From positions 1-33,294 of the forward strand of contig CALCXM010000170.1 of assembly GCA_937905825.1 (NCBI GenBank): 33,294 bases of DNA. The letters are read 5' to 3'. The translations under genes and the position numbers were made by a program. How positions within the stretch are numbered: position 1 is the first letter of the stretch; every line of letters starts with the position of its first letter. Positions 1-8,366 of this stretch are shown here, piece after piece. The notes under the pieces were generated by a model. It was given only the letters and a program-made list of their open reading frames with translations. It made no database searches and was not told the origin of the DNA. The DNA comes from an uncultured bacterium (GTDB lineage: Bacteria; Planctomycetota; UBA1135; GCA-002686595).

Positions 1-75
1 GTTTCTTCATTCGATCCTTAGCGAGGGAGCGAGGGGAATCCCGACTGGATTCGGAACATGCGAGGGATCAATGTA

Positions 76-104
76 CGCCGCTAGCGCGGTTCGAGCTAGT
101 GGCG
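76..104. terminator. Strong hairpin, possible end-of-transcript structure
   Basis: A 10-bp stem (76-85 with 95-104, one G-U wobble) closes a 9-base loop. It lies about 45 bases beyond the stop of the remnant at 151-405 on the minus strand. No T-tract follows on either strand, so a classical intrinsic terminator is not shown. It could be a 3'-end-stabilising hairpin. The rest of positions 1-150 shows no gene I can support. Confidence 0.3.
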
Positions 105-150
105 GATGCCTGTGCATGCTCCGTTGCCTGCATGTGTGCCTATGAGCGGC

Positions 151-405
151 TTACAGCCAGAGAAGGTCGATGGCCTTGGATGTGTTGAATCCAGTGCCGC
201 AGAAACTAGCCGGCGGGTCGCGGTACCAGACTTGGAAACCGAGGAGTGCTCCGAGCCCGGTGCTGCCCGCGCATCCAACACCTGTCAGTCCGAGATTTCC
301 ACCGGGACACTGAAGCGGCTGCCCATCACCGAAACAGAAGGGGGCTCCATGATTCCCAATGCTCACCTTAAGCCGGATCCAGTCTACGGCCCCAGCTCTC
401 GTCAA
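151..405 (-). pseudogene. Remnant of a surface-protein C-terminal (WYRD-type) domain with an internal deletion
   Basis: The frame encodes the beginning and the end of the C-terminal domain found complete in the RCC1-type protein at 17519-18910. The start matches as NHGAPFCFGDG, then CPGG, GVGC and GALL. It then jumps directly to FQVWYRDP, CGTGFNTS and a final LLWL. About 85-90 residues between the 'GAxL' and 'QxWYRD' parts are missing compared with the intact copy. Upstream the frame is open for only about 14 more codons before a stop, and there is no signal peptide or repeat domain. The only possible starts are TTG-type with no clear ribosome binding site. I read it as the decayed tail of a former secreted protein downstream of the HEAT gene. 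A very short expressed domain is less likely. Confidence 0.6.
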
Positions 406-457
406 ATCGCCTGGGTGCCAGTCTCCGCACTCCCAAGCTCAGCGACACACCAGCGCC

Positions 458-2974
458 CTAGAAGCGATCCAACGCCGCACGAGATGCGGCGGCGAGCTCT
501 TGATCAGGGTCCATGGATGTGCGCTTCAGAAACGGACGGATGATCTCGGCGTCTTCGGGGTGAGCCGCTCCGATCTCGCCGAGAAGAGTAGCCATCAAGC
601 AACGCGTGGCAGGAAAGCTCTGCTCGAGGGATTTTGTCACCCAGACACCCGGAGCTAGCGCCCCATCCTGTCTGTCGCGGGTCCACATGACGGGGTTGAA
701 GTCTTCATACAGCAGTGCGAACAAGATGTCGGCGAGAACCAAGCGGGAGGCCGGACCAATGTGGGAAAGGGAGACCCCTGCCAAATGCGCAAGCTCGCCA
801 TTGGCGTCGGTGACCCCAATGCCAAGACTGGTGGTGATGTCCTCGATTCCAGGCCCAAAGGAATTTGTCGCTAGCAAGCTGGCAGCACGCACAGCGTAGT
901 GATCGCTTTGGAAGTGCCCTGACATCTCGATCGACGTGAAAGCTGCCGATTCACCGAAGTCCTTCAGGGTGCTGGCCGCCAGCACTCGAACCGAGGCGTG
1001 TGGATGCCTGGTGTGCACAGCCACCACCTCCATCGTTTTTGTACTCGGGTCGCCAAGCTCCCGAAGGGCCAGGATCGCAGCGGACTGAATCTTGATGGTG
1101 CTCGCGCTAGTCTTCAATTGATCATAGGGGGTCTGATCGGACCTCCGACGGTACTGCCCCCTTTGGCCCAGAACGGAACGCAGTGTATCGACACGCTGCG
1201 CGCGCCCTTGAGTCCCGGCTCCAAGCGCCGCGGTGGCTGCGAGCCTTATTTCCCCGGATCTAGAGGTGAGCGCAAGGCTCGCGATTTTCGTCAGCAACCC
1301 CGGCGCATCGGGATTGAAGCTCGCCAAGCCTCGAATGATCATGGCCTGAGTGCCCCGACTGAGTTCATCAAGGCTCCGCAAGGCAGCCTCGCGCAGACCA
1401 CCTTCCTCCTCACCCAACCATAGCAAGGCAAAGGCAACATCGGATTGCATGTCGGGGTCCCTCCAAGCTGTTCGTAGGACTTCCAGCACTTCCGGTTCCG
1501 AACAAGCGGTCAGGCCAAGTGCACGGATTGCCCTGCCGCGAACCTCCGAGCTCTCGTTCTCCGATAGGTCGATCAACTCGGGTACTCCGCGACAGCCAAG
1601 TCCGCCGAGAATCATGCAATAGGCGGATAACTTGCCCTCGTCTACGGTCCCGAGCCGATTGCTCACTGCGTCATAGGTTTCTTCTGGAGTCCGAAACAGC
1701 ACGACGGAAGCCGTCGTATCTCCTTTCGTCTCGTCGTCCTCCGCAAGATCAAGAAGGGCCTCCAGAAGCTCCGGTCCGGTGGCTTCTGATTCGATCAACG
1801 CGTGGGCGAAGGCCTCGGTTGATAACTCTTCCTTCGCAGCGGCGCGCCAAGCACCAAGCAACTCAGGGGCAAGCGACACAGCGGCTGTCCCGAGCGTGCT
1901 GGCAACTTCCGCAGCCGTGACTCGTACAGAGGGTGCGTCATCGGCAAGCCCCGTGGACAAGAACGGGAGAATGCTCGCTGGGTCTTCAAGGCTACCTGGC
2001 AGAGCAAGCAAGGCCTCCGAACGGAGTTCCTTGGACTCATGCCGCAAGTGGGAAAGCACGACCTGGCGACTCGCATCATCGCCGGCTCCAACAGCTCCGA
2101 TGATTCGAAGGCAGTGAACAAGAACCTCCGGCTCTACATCGTCCTCTAGGCGCTTCAGCACCAGGGTATTGGCCTGGTTGCCCAATCGTGCCAGGAGTGG
2201 GCTCGCAGCCGGACGGAGTTCGTCGCTATCCAAGGCTTGGATCAACCCTGCTAAGCCCGCCGCCCCTTGGCGAGTCATCACCCAGAGCGCGGTGAATCTC
2301 ACGCTGGCCGCATCGTCCCTGAGAGCTCGTCGAACTGCCGCAACCACATCCGGCTGATCCGGTTCGATCATTCCAAGGGCCCAAACGGCTCGCCAGCGTA
2401 CGTACTCGGCCGAGTCGTTATCGAGCAGTTCTATCAGTTTTGGAATAGCGACCACGGCATCTGACCCGTGCAAGCCAATGGCAGTCACGACCCCTTCCCG
2501 AACCGCGTTGTCCATATGATCGAGACGCTCGAGAAGGACTGGCAACACTTCAGCGGGGGCAAGGCCGAGCATGTGCACCGCCGCAGGCCCCACATTCGGC
2601 AATGGTGACAACAAGTCCTCGAGGAGGAAGGGGACGGACTCTGGATGCTCGAGCGCGATGCGCGAGCGAGCCGCGCCGATCATGCTTTGATAGCCGTTGA
2701 TTCCCGCAGTCGCCGCTTCTGCGTGGGCCGCCGCCAAGGCCGGCAGGGCGCCCGGCCCGAGATCCGCAAGTTCACCGACGGCACGTACGCGCTTTGGGTG
2801 ATCCGAGCTGCGAAGGGCTTTCAGACTCTTCGCAAGCCGCTTCGAAGGGAGCGTCTTGACACTGGGAGATTCTTGCGCGTTGACGCTCGCGGGTTGGGCA
2901 ATCGAATTGCCGACGGTCAACGAAACGGAGCAGAAGAGAAGTGCAAGCAAGCTTGCCGATTTGGTGCGAGACAT
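458..2974 (-). CDS. Secreted HEAT-repeat protein
   Basis: This 838-residue protein starts at an ATG with a Sec-type signal peptide (basic MSRTK, a hydrophobic core to about residue 24, then a likely cleavage around SIAQP). From about residue 48 to the end it is a chain of helical HEAT / PBS-lyase-type repeats. Recurrent features are pairs of helices with 'VRxxAxxALG', 'DPSASVRxxA' and 'AIPxLIELL' style consensus. HEAT solenoids bind other proteins and no catalytic motif is visible, so it is probably a periplasmic or surface-exposed scaffold. The start ATG has no good Shine-Dalgarno. A 164-bp gap separates it from priA, so it probably has its own promoter. The partner protein cannot be predicted from sequence. 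Confidence 0.85.
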   Translation of the reverse strand: MSRTKSASLLALLFCSVSLTVGNSIAQPASVNAQESPSVKTLPSKRLAKSLKALRSSDHPKRVRAVGELADLGPGALPALAAAHAEAATAGINGYQSMIGAARSRIALEHPESVPFLLEDLLSPLPNVGPAAVHMLGLAPAEVLPVLLERLDHMDNAVREGVVTAIGLHGSDAVVAIPKLIELLDNDSAEYVRWRAVWALGMIEPDQPDVVAAVRRALRDDAASVRFTALWVMTRQGAAGLAGLIQALDSDELRPAASPLLARLGNQANTLVLKRLEDDVEPEVLVHCLRIIGAVGAGDDASRQVVLSHLRHESKELRSEALLALPGSLEDPASILPFLSTGLADDAPSVRVTAAEVASTLGTAAVSLAPELLGAWRAAAKEELSTEAFAHALIESEATGPELLEALLDLAEDDETKGDTTASVVLFRTPEETYDAVSNRLGTVDEGKLSAYCMILGGLGCRGVPELIDLSENESSEVRGRAIRALGLTACSEPEVLEVLRTAWRDPDMQSDVAFALLWLGEEEGGLREAALRSLDELSRGTQAMIIRGLASFNPDAPGLLTKIASLALTSRSGEIRLAATAALGAGTQGRAQRVDTLRSVLGQRGQYRRRSDQTPYDQLKTSASTIKIQSAAILALRELGDPSTKTMEVVAVHTRHPHASVRVLAASTLKDFGESAAFTSIEMSGHFQSDHYAVRAASLLATNSFGPGIEDITTSLGIGVTDANGELAHLAGVSLSHIGPASRLVLADILFALLYEDFNPVMWTRDRQDGALAPGVWVTKSLEQSFPATRCLMATLLGEIGAAHPEDAEIIRPFLKRTSMDPDQELAAASRAALDRF

Positions 2975-3138
2975 GGCGTAGGTCGAGTGCGAGAGAGTTG
3001 AAAAGAGAGTTTGCCAGCTTGGTGAGTGGGCGGGTGCTCTTTCTTCTCAGGACCCTTCATGCTCGCCGATGGGCAACGACACTGCTACGGGCTCCAGCCG
3101 CACGAAGGCCACCTGAGATTCAGCGCGAGCTGCGCACT

Positions 3139-5517
3139 CTAAAGCATCGACACCGGGTCCACGTCGATCACAAGGCGCGGGCGTGGGTGTTCGTCAGAGA
3201 ACTGTTGGAGGATCGTGCGGGCTTTGACGAGACCGTCGTTCCAGTCCGGAGCTTTGATCAGGAAGTGGTGGCGGTAGCGGCCGCGCAGTTGGGCCATGGA
3301 AGCAGGCGCCGGGCCGAGGATCAGGGCGTCCGCGGGGGAGACGTGTTCGCGTAGGATGTCGGCGCAAGCTTGGGCGGCTTGCTTGACGATCTCTTCGTCC
3401 TTGTCCTCGAACACGGCGCGGATCAAGCGGCCGTAGGGCGGGTAGCTGAGTTCCTCGCGCAATTCGATCTCGGTCTTGGCGAAGGATTCGAAGTCGTGTT
3501 TGGCGGCGAGCAGGATGGCGGGGTGATCGGGGCTTTGGGTTTGAACGATGATGCGACCTTCCACTTCGCCACGGCCAGCGCGACCGGCGACTTGCGCCAA
3601 GAGTTGAAAGGTGCGCTCGGCGGCGCGCATGTCCGGCAAGTGCAAGGCGTTGTCGGCGGAGACCACGCCCACCAGGGTCACGTTGGGAAAGTCCAAACCC
3701 TTCGCGATCATCTGGGTACCCACAAGCACATCGATTTCCCCACGGCCGAAGGCACCGAGCACGTTTTCATAGTCCTCCGGACGACGCATGGTGTCTGAAT
3801 CCATGCGAGCGACGATTGCTTCGGGCAAGAGCTCGAGCAGGGACTCTTCGATGCGTTCACTGCCGAGGCCCAAGTAGCGCAAACCCGGCCGTGTGCAAGA
3901 GGGACACGCCGTGGGCGGCGCGCTTTCCTCGCAGCAAGAGTGGCAGACCGCCCGTCCAATGCGGCGGTGGAAGGTCAAGGCCACGTCGCACTGGGAACAG
4001 GAGACGGTTTCGGAACAGCCGGGACACCAAAGGATCGGCGAGAAGCCGCGACGGTTCAGGAACAGGATCGATTGCTCGCACTTCTTCAGGCGATCCTTGA
4101 GCAGGGCTTCCAAGCGGCGCGAAAAAAGTTTGGGTCCGTCGTCCTTGGCCTTCTCTTGAGCCATGTCCACGATCTCGACCTTGGGCATCTCCCCTTGGCC
4201 GACCCGTTGGGTCAACCACAAGCGCGTGTAACGCCCTTGGTTTGCGTTGTGCCAGGATTCCATGGAGGGCGTCGCGGATCCCAGCACGCAAACGGCCTTG
4301 CACTTTTTCGAACGCACGACCGCCACGTCCCGGGCGCTGTAACGCGGAACGTTGCCCTGCTTGAAGGACGGCTCGTGCTCTTCGTCCACCACGATGATGC
4401 CGAGGTTTTGAACCGGCGCAAAAACTGCTGAGCGCGCACCGACCACCACGTTCAGTTCCGCGCGACGCACCCGCTGCCAAGTGTGCAAACGCTGGGCATC
4501 AGTCATGCGCGAATGCATGACCGCCACGTCACCGAAGCGGGATTGGAACCAGCTGACCGTTTGAGGAGTCAGCGCAATCTCCGGCACGAGGACGATTGCG
4601 CCACGACCAGCGGCTAGGCAGCGTTCGATCGCCTGCAAGTACACTTCGGTCTTGCCGCTGCCGGTCACGCCCTGCAAAAGGAACGTGCCGTACTCCCCGG
4701 CCTCTACCTGTTGGGCGATGGCTTCAATGGCGATCACTTGCTCGGCGCCCAGGCTATCCGGTCGGCCCCGGGAGTTCTTGCCGGTGAGCAAGGGGTCCGG
4801 TTCACTGTCCACCTTCTCGATCCTGACCCATTCGCGGCGCTCCAGGGAACGGGCGGGGGCGTCGGACACGTTGAGCTGGCGGGTGATCTGCTTGAGCTCC
4901 ACGGGCTCGCCCATTTCGATCAGGGTGCGCAGCAAGCGGTGCTGTTTGGGAAAGCGCTCGATGACTTCCGCGAGCTGTTCAGCGCCGATGCCCACGCGCG
5001 CCGAGATCATCAGCTTCTTGCGCGAACCCTTTTCACGCTTGAGGGAGGCCGGCAAGACCGCGCCCAACGCTTCGCCCCAGGAGCATGCGTAGTAGCCAGC
5101 GATCCAGCGGGTCAACTCCAAGAGCGCTGGGTCGACGATCGGTTCCTCGTCGAGCACGCGGGTCACGCTGCGCACGCGTTTCGCTTCGAGGTCGCACTCG
5201 TCCGTTAGCGCGACAACGACGCCAACTTCCCGGCGCGGGCCGAAGGGCACGGCCACGCGCATGCCGGGCAGGACGTGCTCGAACTCCTTCGGCAGGGCGT
5301 AGGTGAACTCCACGCGCAAGGGTTTGCGCAAGGCGACCTTGACGTAGCGCCCGCTGAGTTCGACCGGGGGTTTGCGTTCCGCTTGCGTGGAGCGCTTGGA
5401 CCTGGAGCTAGTCGCCTTCGAGGCCTTCTGCTTGGAAGCCGACCCCTGGCCCTCGGCTTGTGCCGGCTCCATCCCCGGCAAATGCGGGGAGCCTGGATGC
5501 TGGGAGCCGGTGGTCAC
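3139..5517 (-). CDS. priA: Primosomal protein N' (replication restart helicase PriA)
   Basis: This superfamily 2 3'-to-5' DNA helicase reloads the replisome at stalled forks. The N-terminal 3'-end-binding domain (about residues 55-110) is followed by a winged-helix region. Then come the motor, with Walker A GVTGSGKT (283-290) and the Walker B box DEEH (378-381), and a zinc cluster with four Cys pairs (CPGC, CSQC, CHSC, CPSC) at about 505-550, characteristic of PriA. The second helicase lobe carries 'GTQMIAKGLDFPNVTLVGVV' and 'QVAGRAGRG'. At 792 residues it is slightly longer than E. coli PriA because of a Ser/Lys-rich N-terminal extension of about 50 residues. The GTG start is preferred because GAGG lies 7 bases upstream. 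A later ATG (residue 16) is the alternative. It is the last gene of the cluster and starts 26 bases after the MazG-like gene. Confidence 0.96.
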   Translation of the reverse strand: MTTGSQHPGSPHLPGMEPAQAEGQGSASKQKASKATSSRSKRSTQAERKPPVELSGRYVKVALRKPLRVEFTYALPKEFEHVLPGMRVAVPFGPRREVGVVVALTDECDLEAKRVRSVTRVLDEEPIVDPALLELTRWIAGYYACSWGEALGAVLPASLKREKGSRKKLMISARVGIGAEQLAEVIERFPKQHRLLRTLIEMGEPVELKQITRQLNVSDAPARSLERREWVRIEKVDSEPDPLLTGKNSRGRPDSLGAEQVIAIEAIAQQVEAGEYGTFLLQGVTGSGKTEVYLQAIERCLAAGRGAIVLVPEIALTPQTVSWFQSRFGDVAVMHSRMTDAQRLHTWQRVRRAELNVVVGARSAVFAPVQNLGIIVVDEEHEPSFKQGNVPRYSARDVAVVRSKKCKAVCVLGSATPSMESWHNANQGRYTRLWLTQRVGQGEMPKVEIVDMAQEKAKDDGPKLFSRRLEALLKDRLKKCEQSILFLNRRGFSPILWCPGCSETVSCSQCDVALTFHRRIGRAVCHSCCEESAPPTACPSCTRPGLRYLGLGSERIEESLLELLPEAIVARMDSDTMRRPEDYENVLGAFGRGEIDVLVGTQMIAKGLDFPNVTLVGVVSADNALHLPDMRAAERTFQLLAQVAGRAGRGEVEGRIIVQTQSPDHPAILLAAKHDFESFAKTEIELREELSYPPYGRLIRAVFEDKDEEIVKQAAQACADILREHVSPADALILGPAPASMAQLRGRYRHHFLIKAPDWNDGLVKARTILQQFSDEHPRPRLVIDVDPVSML

Positions 5518-5543
5518 GGAAACGCCTCAAGCCATGCGAACGC

Positions 5544-5828
5544 CTAAGCGCACGCGCAGGGGGTCGATTCGCAGCGCGGGCAGCCCTTCGCGTACTTCTT
5601 CATGGCGGCCGCTTCCAGGTCGATGCCCGACATGGAGGCCAAGGTCGAGAGCCAAGCCAAGACGTCGGCGAACTCGCCCTCCAACTCCTCTTGATGCCCG
5701 CGACGCAGGGCGCGGGTCAACTCCCCCACTTCTTCGCAGAACCACATGTGCGTTCCTTCGAGGCCTCGTGCGGAATCGCGGTCGAGGTAGAGTTGTTCGA
5801 TCAGTTTCTGAAAGGCGGTGATTTCCAT
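5544..5828 (-). CDS. MazG-like nucleotide pyrophosphohydrolase
   Basis: A 94-residue all-alpha NTP-PPase. The MazG metal-binding signature is present: E32-E33-x2-E36 (EEVGEL) on one helix and E52-x2-D55 (EFADV) on the next. Single-domain MazG-like enzymes hydrolyse non-canonical or surplus NTPs to NMP and PPi. The substrate here is unknown. The C-terminus carries C83-x2-C86 and C91-x-C93, which could bind a metal. It lies 13 bases after the phosphatase gene and 26 bases before priA, so all three are probably co-transcribed. A house-cleaning role for the replication nucleotide pool fits this context but is inferred. Confidence 0.85.
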   Translation of the reverse strand: MEITAFQKLIEQLYLDRDSARGLEGTHMWFCEEVGELTRALRRGHQEELEGEFADVLAWLSTLASMSGIDLEAAAMKKYAKGCPRCESTPCACA

Positions 5829-5841
5829 GGAGAGTCAGGGC

Positions 5842-7194
5842 TCAAGCTTCCCGGCGAATGGTGATGACGGAAATGTCGTGGGGAAAGTCTTCGGGGTCGG
5901 CGAAGGCATCCAGCGCGCCTTCCAGCAAGCCGAGCAATTCTTCGCTGCACTCGGCAGCGCCTTTCATGGCGAGCCGATAGAACTTCTCTTCGCCGTACTC
6001 CACCCCAGCGGAGTTGTGCACGCGGATCGGACCCGAGTTCGCGAGCACGATGCGATCCCCCTTGGCCATGTTGAACTTGCGCGAGGCCAAGCGACGGTCG
6101 AACACCGGTCCCTTGTCGAGCCCCAGCGCCAGGCCTTCCGCTTGCATCTTGATCATCTTTTTCTCCGCGCCAACGTAGTGCAGGATCGGAACCTTGTGAC
6201 CGGCGCAGAGCATTTCCACGTCGCCAGTCTTGGGCTCGAGCAAGGCGTAGATCACGGAGATGCACATGCCACGGCGCAAGCCCTTCGAAAGAGCGCGGTT
6301 CACATCCCGCAGGCCCTCTTCCGCACTGGCGGCGCGCGGCAGAAGGGAACTTAGGTAAGCGCGGGAGGTAGCTCCCACAAGCGCGCCGGGAACTCCTTCA
6401 CCGTTCACTTCACAGATCAGCATGCCGAGGCGACCGTCTTCGTACTCGTGCACGTCGAAGAAGTCCCCGCCGGGGGTCGGGCAGACTGCTTGCAAGGCTT
6501 CCAAGTCGTAGCCTTCGAGTTGCGGCATGCCCTCCGGGATCAAGGACTCGCGCACTTCCGTGGCGACCTCCATCTCGCGATCGCGGGCGGCTAGCTCGAG
6601 CTCCGTCGCCTGACCTTCCTTGAGGGAAGCGGCCATCTTGTCGATCTCGCGGCCAAGGGCCAGCAGTTCGCCGCCACTGCGCACCCGCGTGCGGTGAGCC
6701 AAGTTGCCCCGGGCGATTTGACGCACGTCGTCTACCAAGACTTCGATCGGCGTGGCCACCGAGTTCGCGATCAGGAAAGAGACCACCGCGCCCACGCCGA
6801 TCACGAGCACGGTCACGGCCAGGATCAGCTGATTCAACCCGCTGCCCGAACGAATGCCCTCGTCGTCTGGAACGAGCAGGTGCATGGACTGCCCTTCCTT
6901 CTCCCCGTGCGCTTGATAGGCCTGGGCGCGATCGTCGCGGCCTTCCAAGATGCCGTAGCGCACAGCGAAGCGGTTGACGTTGGTGCCGGGGATGCTCTTG
7001 GCGTCGCGACCGACCTGCTTGAAGTTTCCCATGCCGCCCTCGGCCAGGGTCAACTCCATAGCAGCGGCGATGCGTTGTTCGGCTTCGGCCCCAGAGATCT
7101 CCGTGGCGCGCTTGCCCAACATGAAGCTCGCCCCCAGCATCACGAGGGCCAGGGACACGAACATCACAAGGGTGAATTTTACTCTCAGCGACAT
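5842..7194 (-). CDS. HAMP-domain SpoIIE/PP2C-type phosphatase, metal ligands partly substituted
   Basis: A 450-residue membrane protein: TM helix at about 7-26, extracytoplasmic sensor region at 27-121, TM at about 122-143, HAMP at about 144-197, then a PP2C domain of the SpoIIE/RsbU type to the end. The family dephosphorylates anti-sigma-factor antagonists. GGDFFD (242-247) and AGHKVP (331-336) are conserved. Three other positions that normally carry acidic metal ligands are changed. DVSG is EVNG (E262), the TDG/SDG motif is NSG (S387) and the DDIT motif is HDIS (H439-D440). The catalytic domain may therefore be weak, altered or purely regulatory. No STAS or anti-sigma partner is encoded nearby. 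GGAGG lies 11 bases upstream of the ATG. The 54-bp gap to the preceding gene allows either co-transcription or a separate promoter. Confidence 0.88.
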   Translation of the reverse strand: MSLRVKFTLVMFVSLALVMLGASFMLGKRATEISGAEAEQRIAAAMELTLAEGGMGNFKQVGRDAKSIPGTNVNRFAVRYGILEGRDDRAQAYQAHGEKEGQSMHLLVPDDEGIRSGSGLNQLILAVTVLVIGVGAVVSFLIANSVATPIEVLVDDVRQIARGNLAHRTRVRSGGELLALGREIDKMAASLKEGQATELELAARDREMEVATEVRESLIPEGMPQLEGYDLEALQAVCPTPGGDFFDVHEYEDGRLGMLICEVNGEGVPGALVGATSRAYLSSLLPRAASAEEGLRDVNRALSKGLRRGMCISVIYALLEPKTGDVEMLCAGHKVPILHYVGAEKKMIKMQAEGLALGLDKGPVFDRRLASRKFNMAKGDRIVLANSGPIRVHNSAGVEYGEEKFYRLAMKGAAECSEELLGLLEGALDAFADPEDFPHDISVITIRREA

Positions 7195-7248
7195 GTTGTC
7201 AGAGCCCTCCAGCGAACTCCCGATTCCATTGCGATTTGGGGATCCCTG

Positions 7249-7728
7249 CTAGTGAACGCCGGCGGAGGCCTGCCAGGGCGCCTCCACCCACATTCGCAAA
7301 GGGAGCATCACCACGAAGAAGGCCCAAAGGCCAGGCGAAAGATCGGCCATCCGCGACCAGATTCCACCCTCACGGCCATTCAAAAATGCGAGTCCCGCCG
7401 GGCGCAACTCCGCGAAGAGTCGAAAGGCCCAAAAGGCGGTGATCAAGCTGAGCAGGCTAGGTCCCTGCAGCCACGCGACAGTCAGCAAAAGTCCCGCAGA
7501 GTTGCGCAGCAGTGTCCCGCAAAGCCAGGCGGCGCCGCGCGCTGTGCCCTCCGTGGCCGGAAACCTGCGGCCGAGCAGGAACAACAACGACGCGCTACTC
7601 AAGGTCCACAGCAGGTAGAACTCTTGTTGCGCCAAGCTCCAAGCGAGCAGCGCCCCCGCCAAGGATCCAGTGGCCCCAACAAGCGCCCGGCAAAGGGACG
7701 GGTCCAAGTCCGCCAGGCGCAGGGCCAT
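7249..7728 (-). CDS. Small hypothetical membrane protein
   Basis: A 159-residue hydrophobic protein with about four candidate membrane segments: 'GATGSLAGALLAW', 'FYLLWTLSSASLLFLLG', a segment around 'LLTVAWLQGPSLLSLITAFWAF' and one near 'LWAFFVVMLPLRMW'. I do not recognise the family and see no catalytic motif. The ATG overlaps the pgsA stop codon by one base (TAATG), which both supports this start and implies translational coupling. A longer reading of the same frame would overlap pgsA extensively and is rejected. A link to membrane-lipid metabolism is suggested only by the coupling to pgsA. Confidence 0.7.
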   Translation of the reverse strand: MALRLADLDPSLCRALVGATGSLAGALLAWSLAQQEFYLLWTLSSASLLFLLGRRFPATEGTARGAAWLCGTLLRNSAGLLLTVAWLQGPSLLSLITAFWAFRLFAELRPAGLAFLNGREGGIWSRMADLSPGLWAFFVVMLPLRMWVEAPWQASAGVH

Positions 7729-8366
7729 TAGCGATCGACCTCCGCCAGGATGCGGCGGACACGCAAGACGTAGGAGAGCCCGGAACCGATCGTGGTGATG
7801 ACTGTCGCGTAGATCAGGATGCTGACCACCACGCTCCAGAACTTCGCCCAACCCTCAGGCCAGTCGTAAGCGGGAATCCACATCACGCCGCCCACCGCCA
7901 TGCACTGCACGATCATCTTGATCTTGCCGAACCAATCCGCGGCGAACTCCTTGCCGATGCTTTCCACGTAGCTGCGAATGCCGGTGACCAAGAACTCACG
8001 GGCCAGGATCACGACCACCAGCCAAGCGGGAATGCGCACGGCGGACCAGGGCATGACCGCCATGAAGATCAGTGTGCCGAGGATCAGTACCTTGTCGACG
8101 AAGGGGTCCGCGATGCGCCCAAAGACGCTGACATGGCCGCCCTTGCGGGCCAGGTAGCCGTCGAGGAAGTCCGTGCTAGCCACCACCACGAACAACCAGA
8201 AGCTGACCTGGATGACTGTGCGCATGGCGAAGCTCTTGCCGAACAGCACCAGGGAATCCCCGATGTCCGAGTCGCCCGCCAGACTGAAGACGCAAAACAA
8301 AACGAGCGCGCCCACGAAGCGCAGAGCGGTGATGCGATTCGGCCAGTGAGCGAAGACTCCTTTCAT
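7728..8366 (-). CDS. pgsA: CDP-diacylglycerol--glycerol-3-phosphate 3-phosphatidyltransferase
   Basis: A 212-residue integral membrane enzyme. It transfers a phosphatidyl group from CDP-diacylglycerol to glycerol-3-phosphate, the committed step to phosphatidylglycerol and cardiolipin. The full CDP-alcohol phosphotransferase signature D-x2-DG-x2-AR-x8-G-x3-D-x3-D is visible (D66, D69-G70, A73-R74, G83, D87, D91), flanked by several TM helices. The start MKGVF is chosen because its ATG overlaps the rimO stop as ATGA and GGAGGAG lies 8 bases upstream. A Met 13 codons earlier would run further into rimO. PgsA is the likely identity rather than another CDP-alcohol transferase because of its length and its frequent company with ftsK/spoIIIE-type genes. 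Confidence 0.92.
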   Translation of the reverse strand: MKGVFAHWPNRITALRFVGALVLFCVFSLAGDSDIGDSLVLFGKSFAMRTVIQVSFWLFVVVASTDFLDGYLARKGGHVSVFGRIADPFVDKVLILGTLIFMAVMPWSAVRIPAWLVVVILAREFLVTGIRSYVESIGKEFAADWFGKIKMIVQCMAVGGVMWIPAYDWPEGWAKFWSVVVSILIYATVITTIGSGLSYVLRVRRILAEVDR

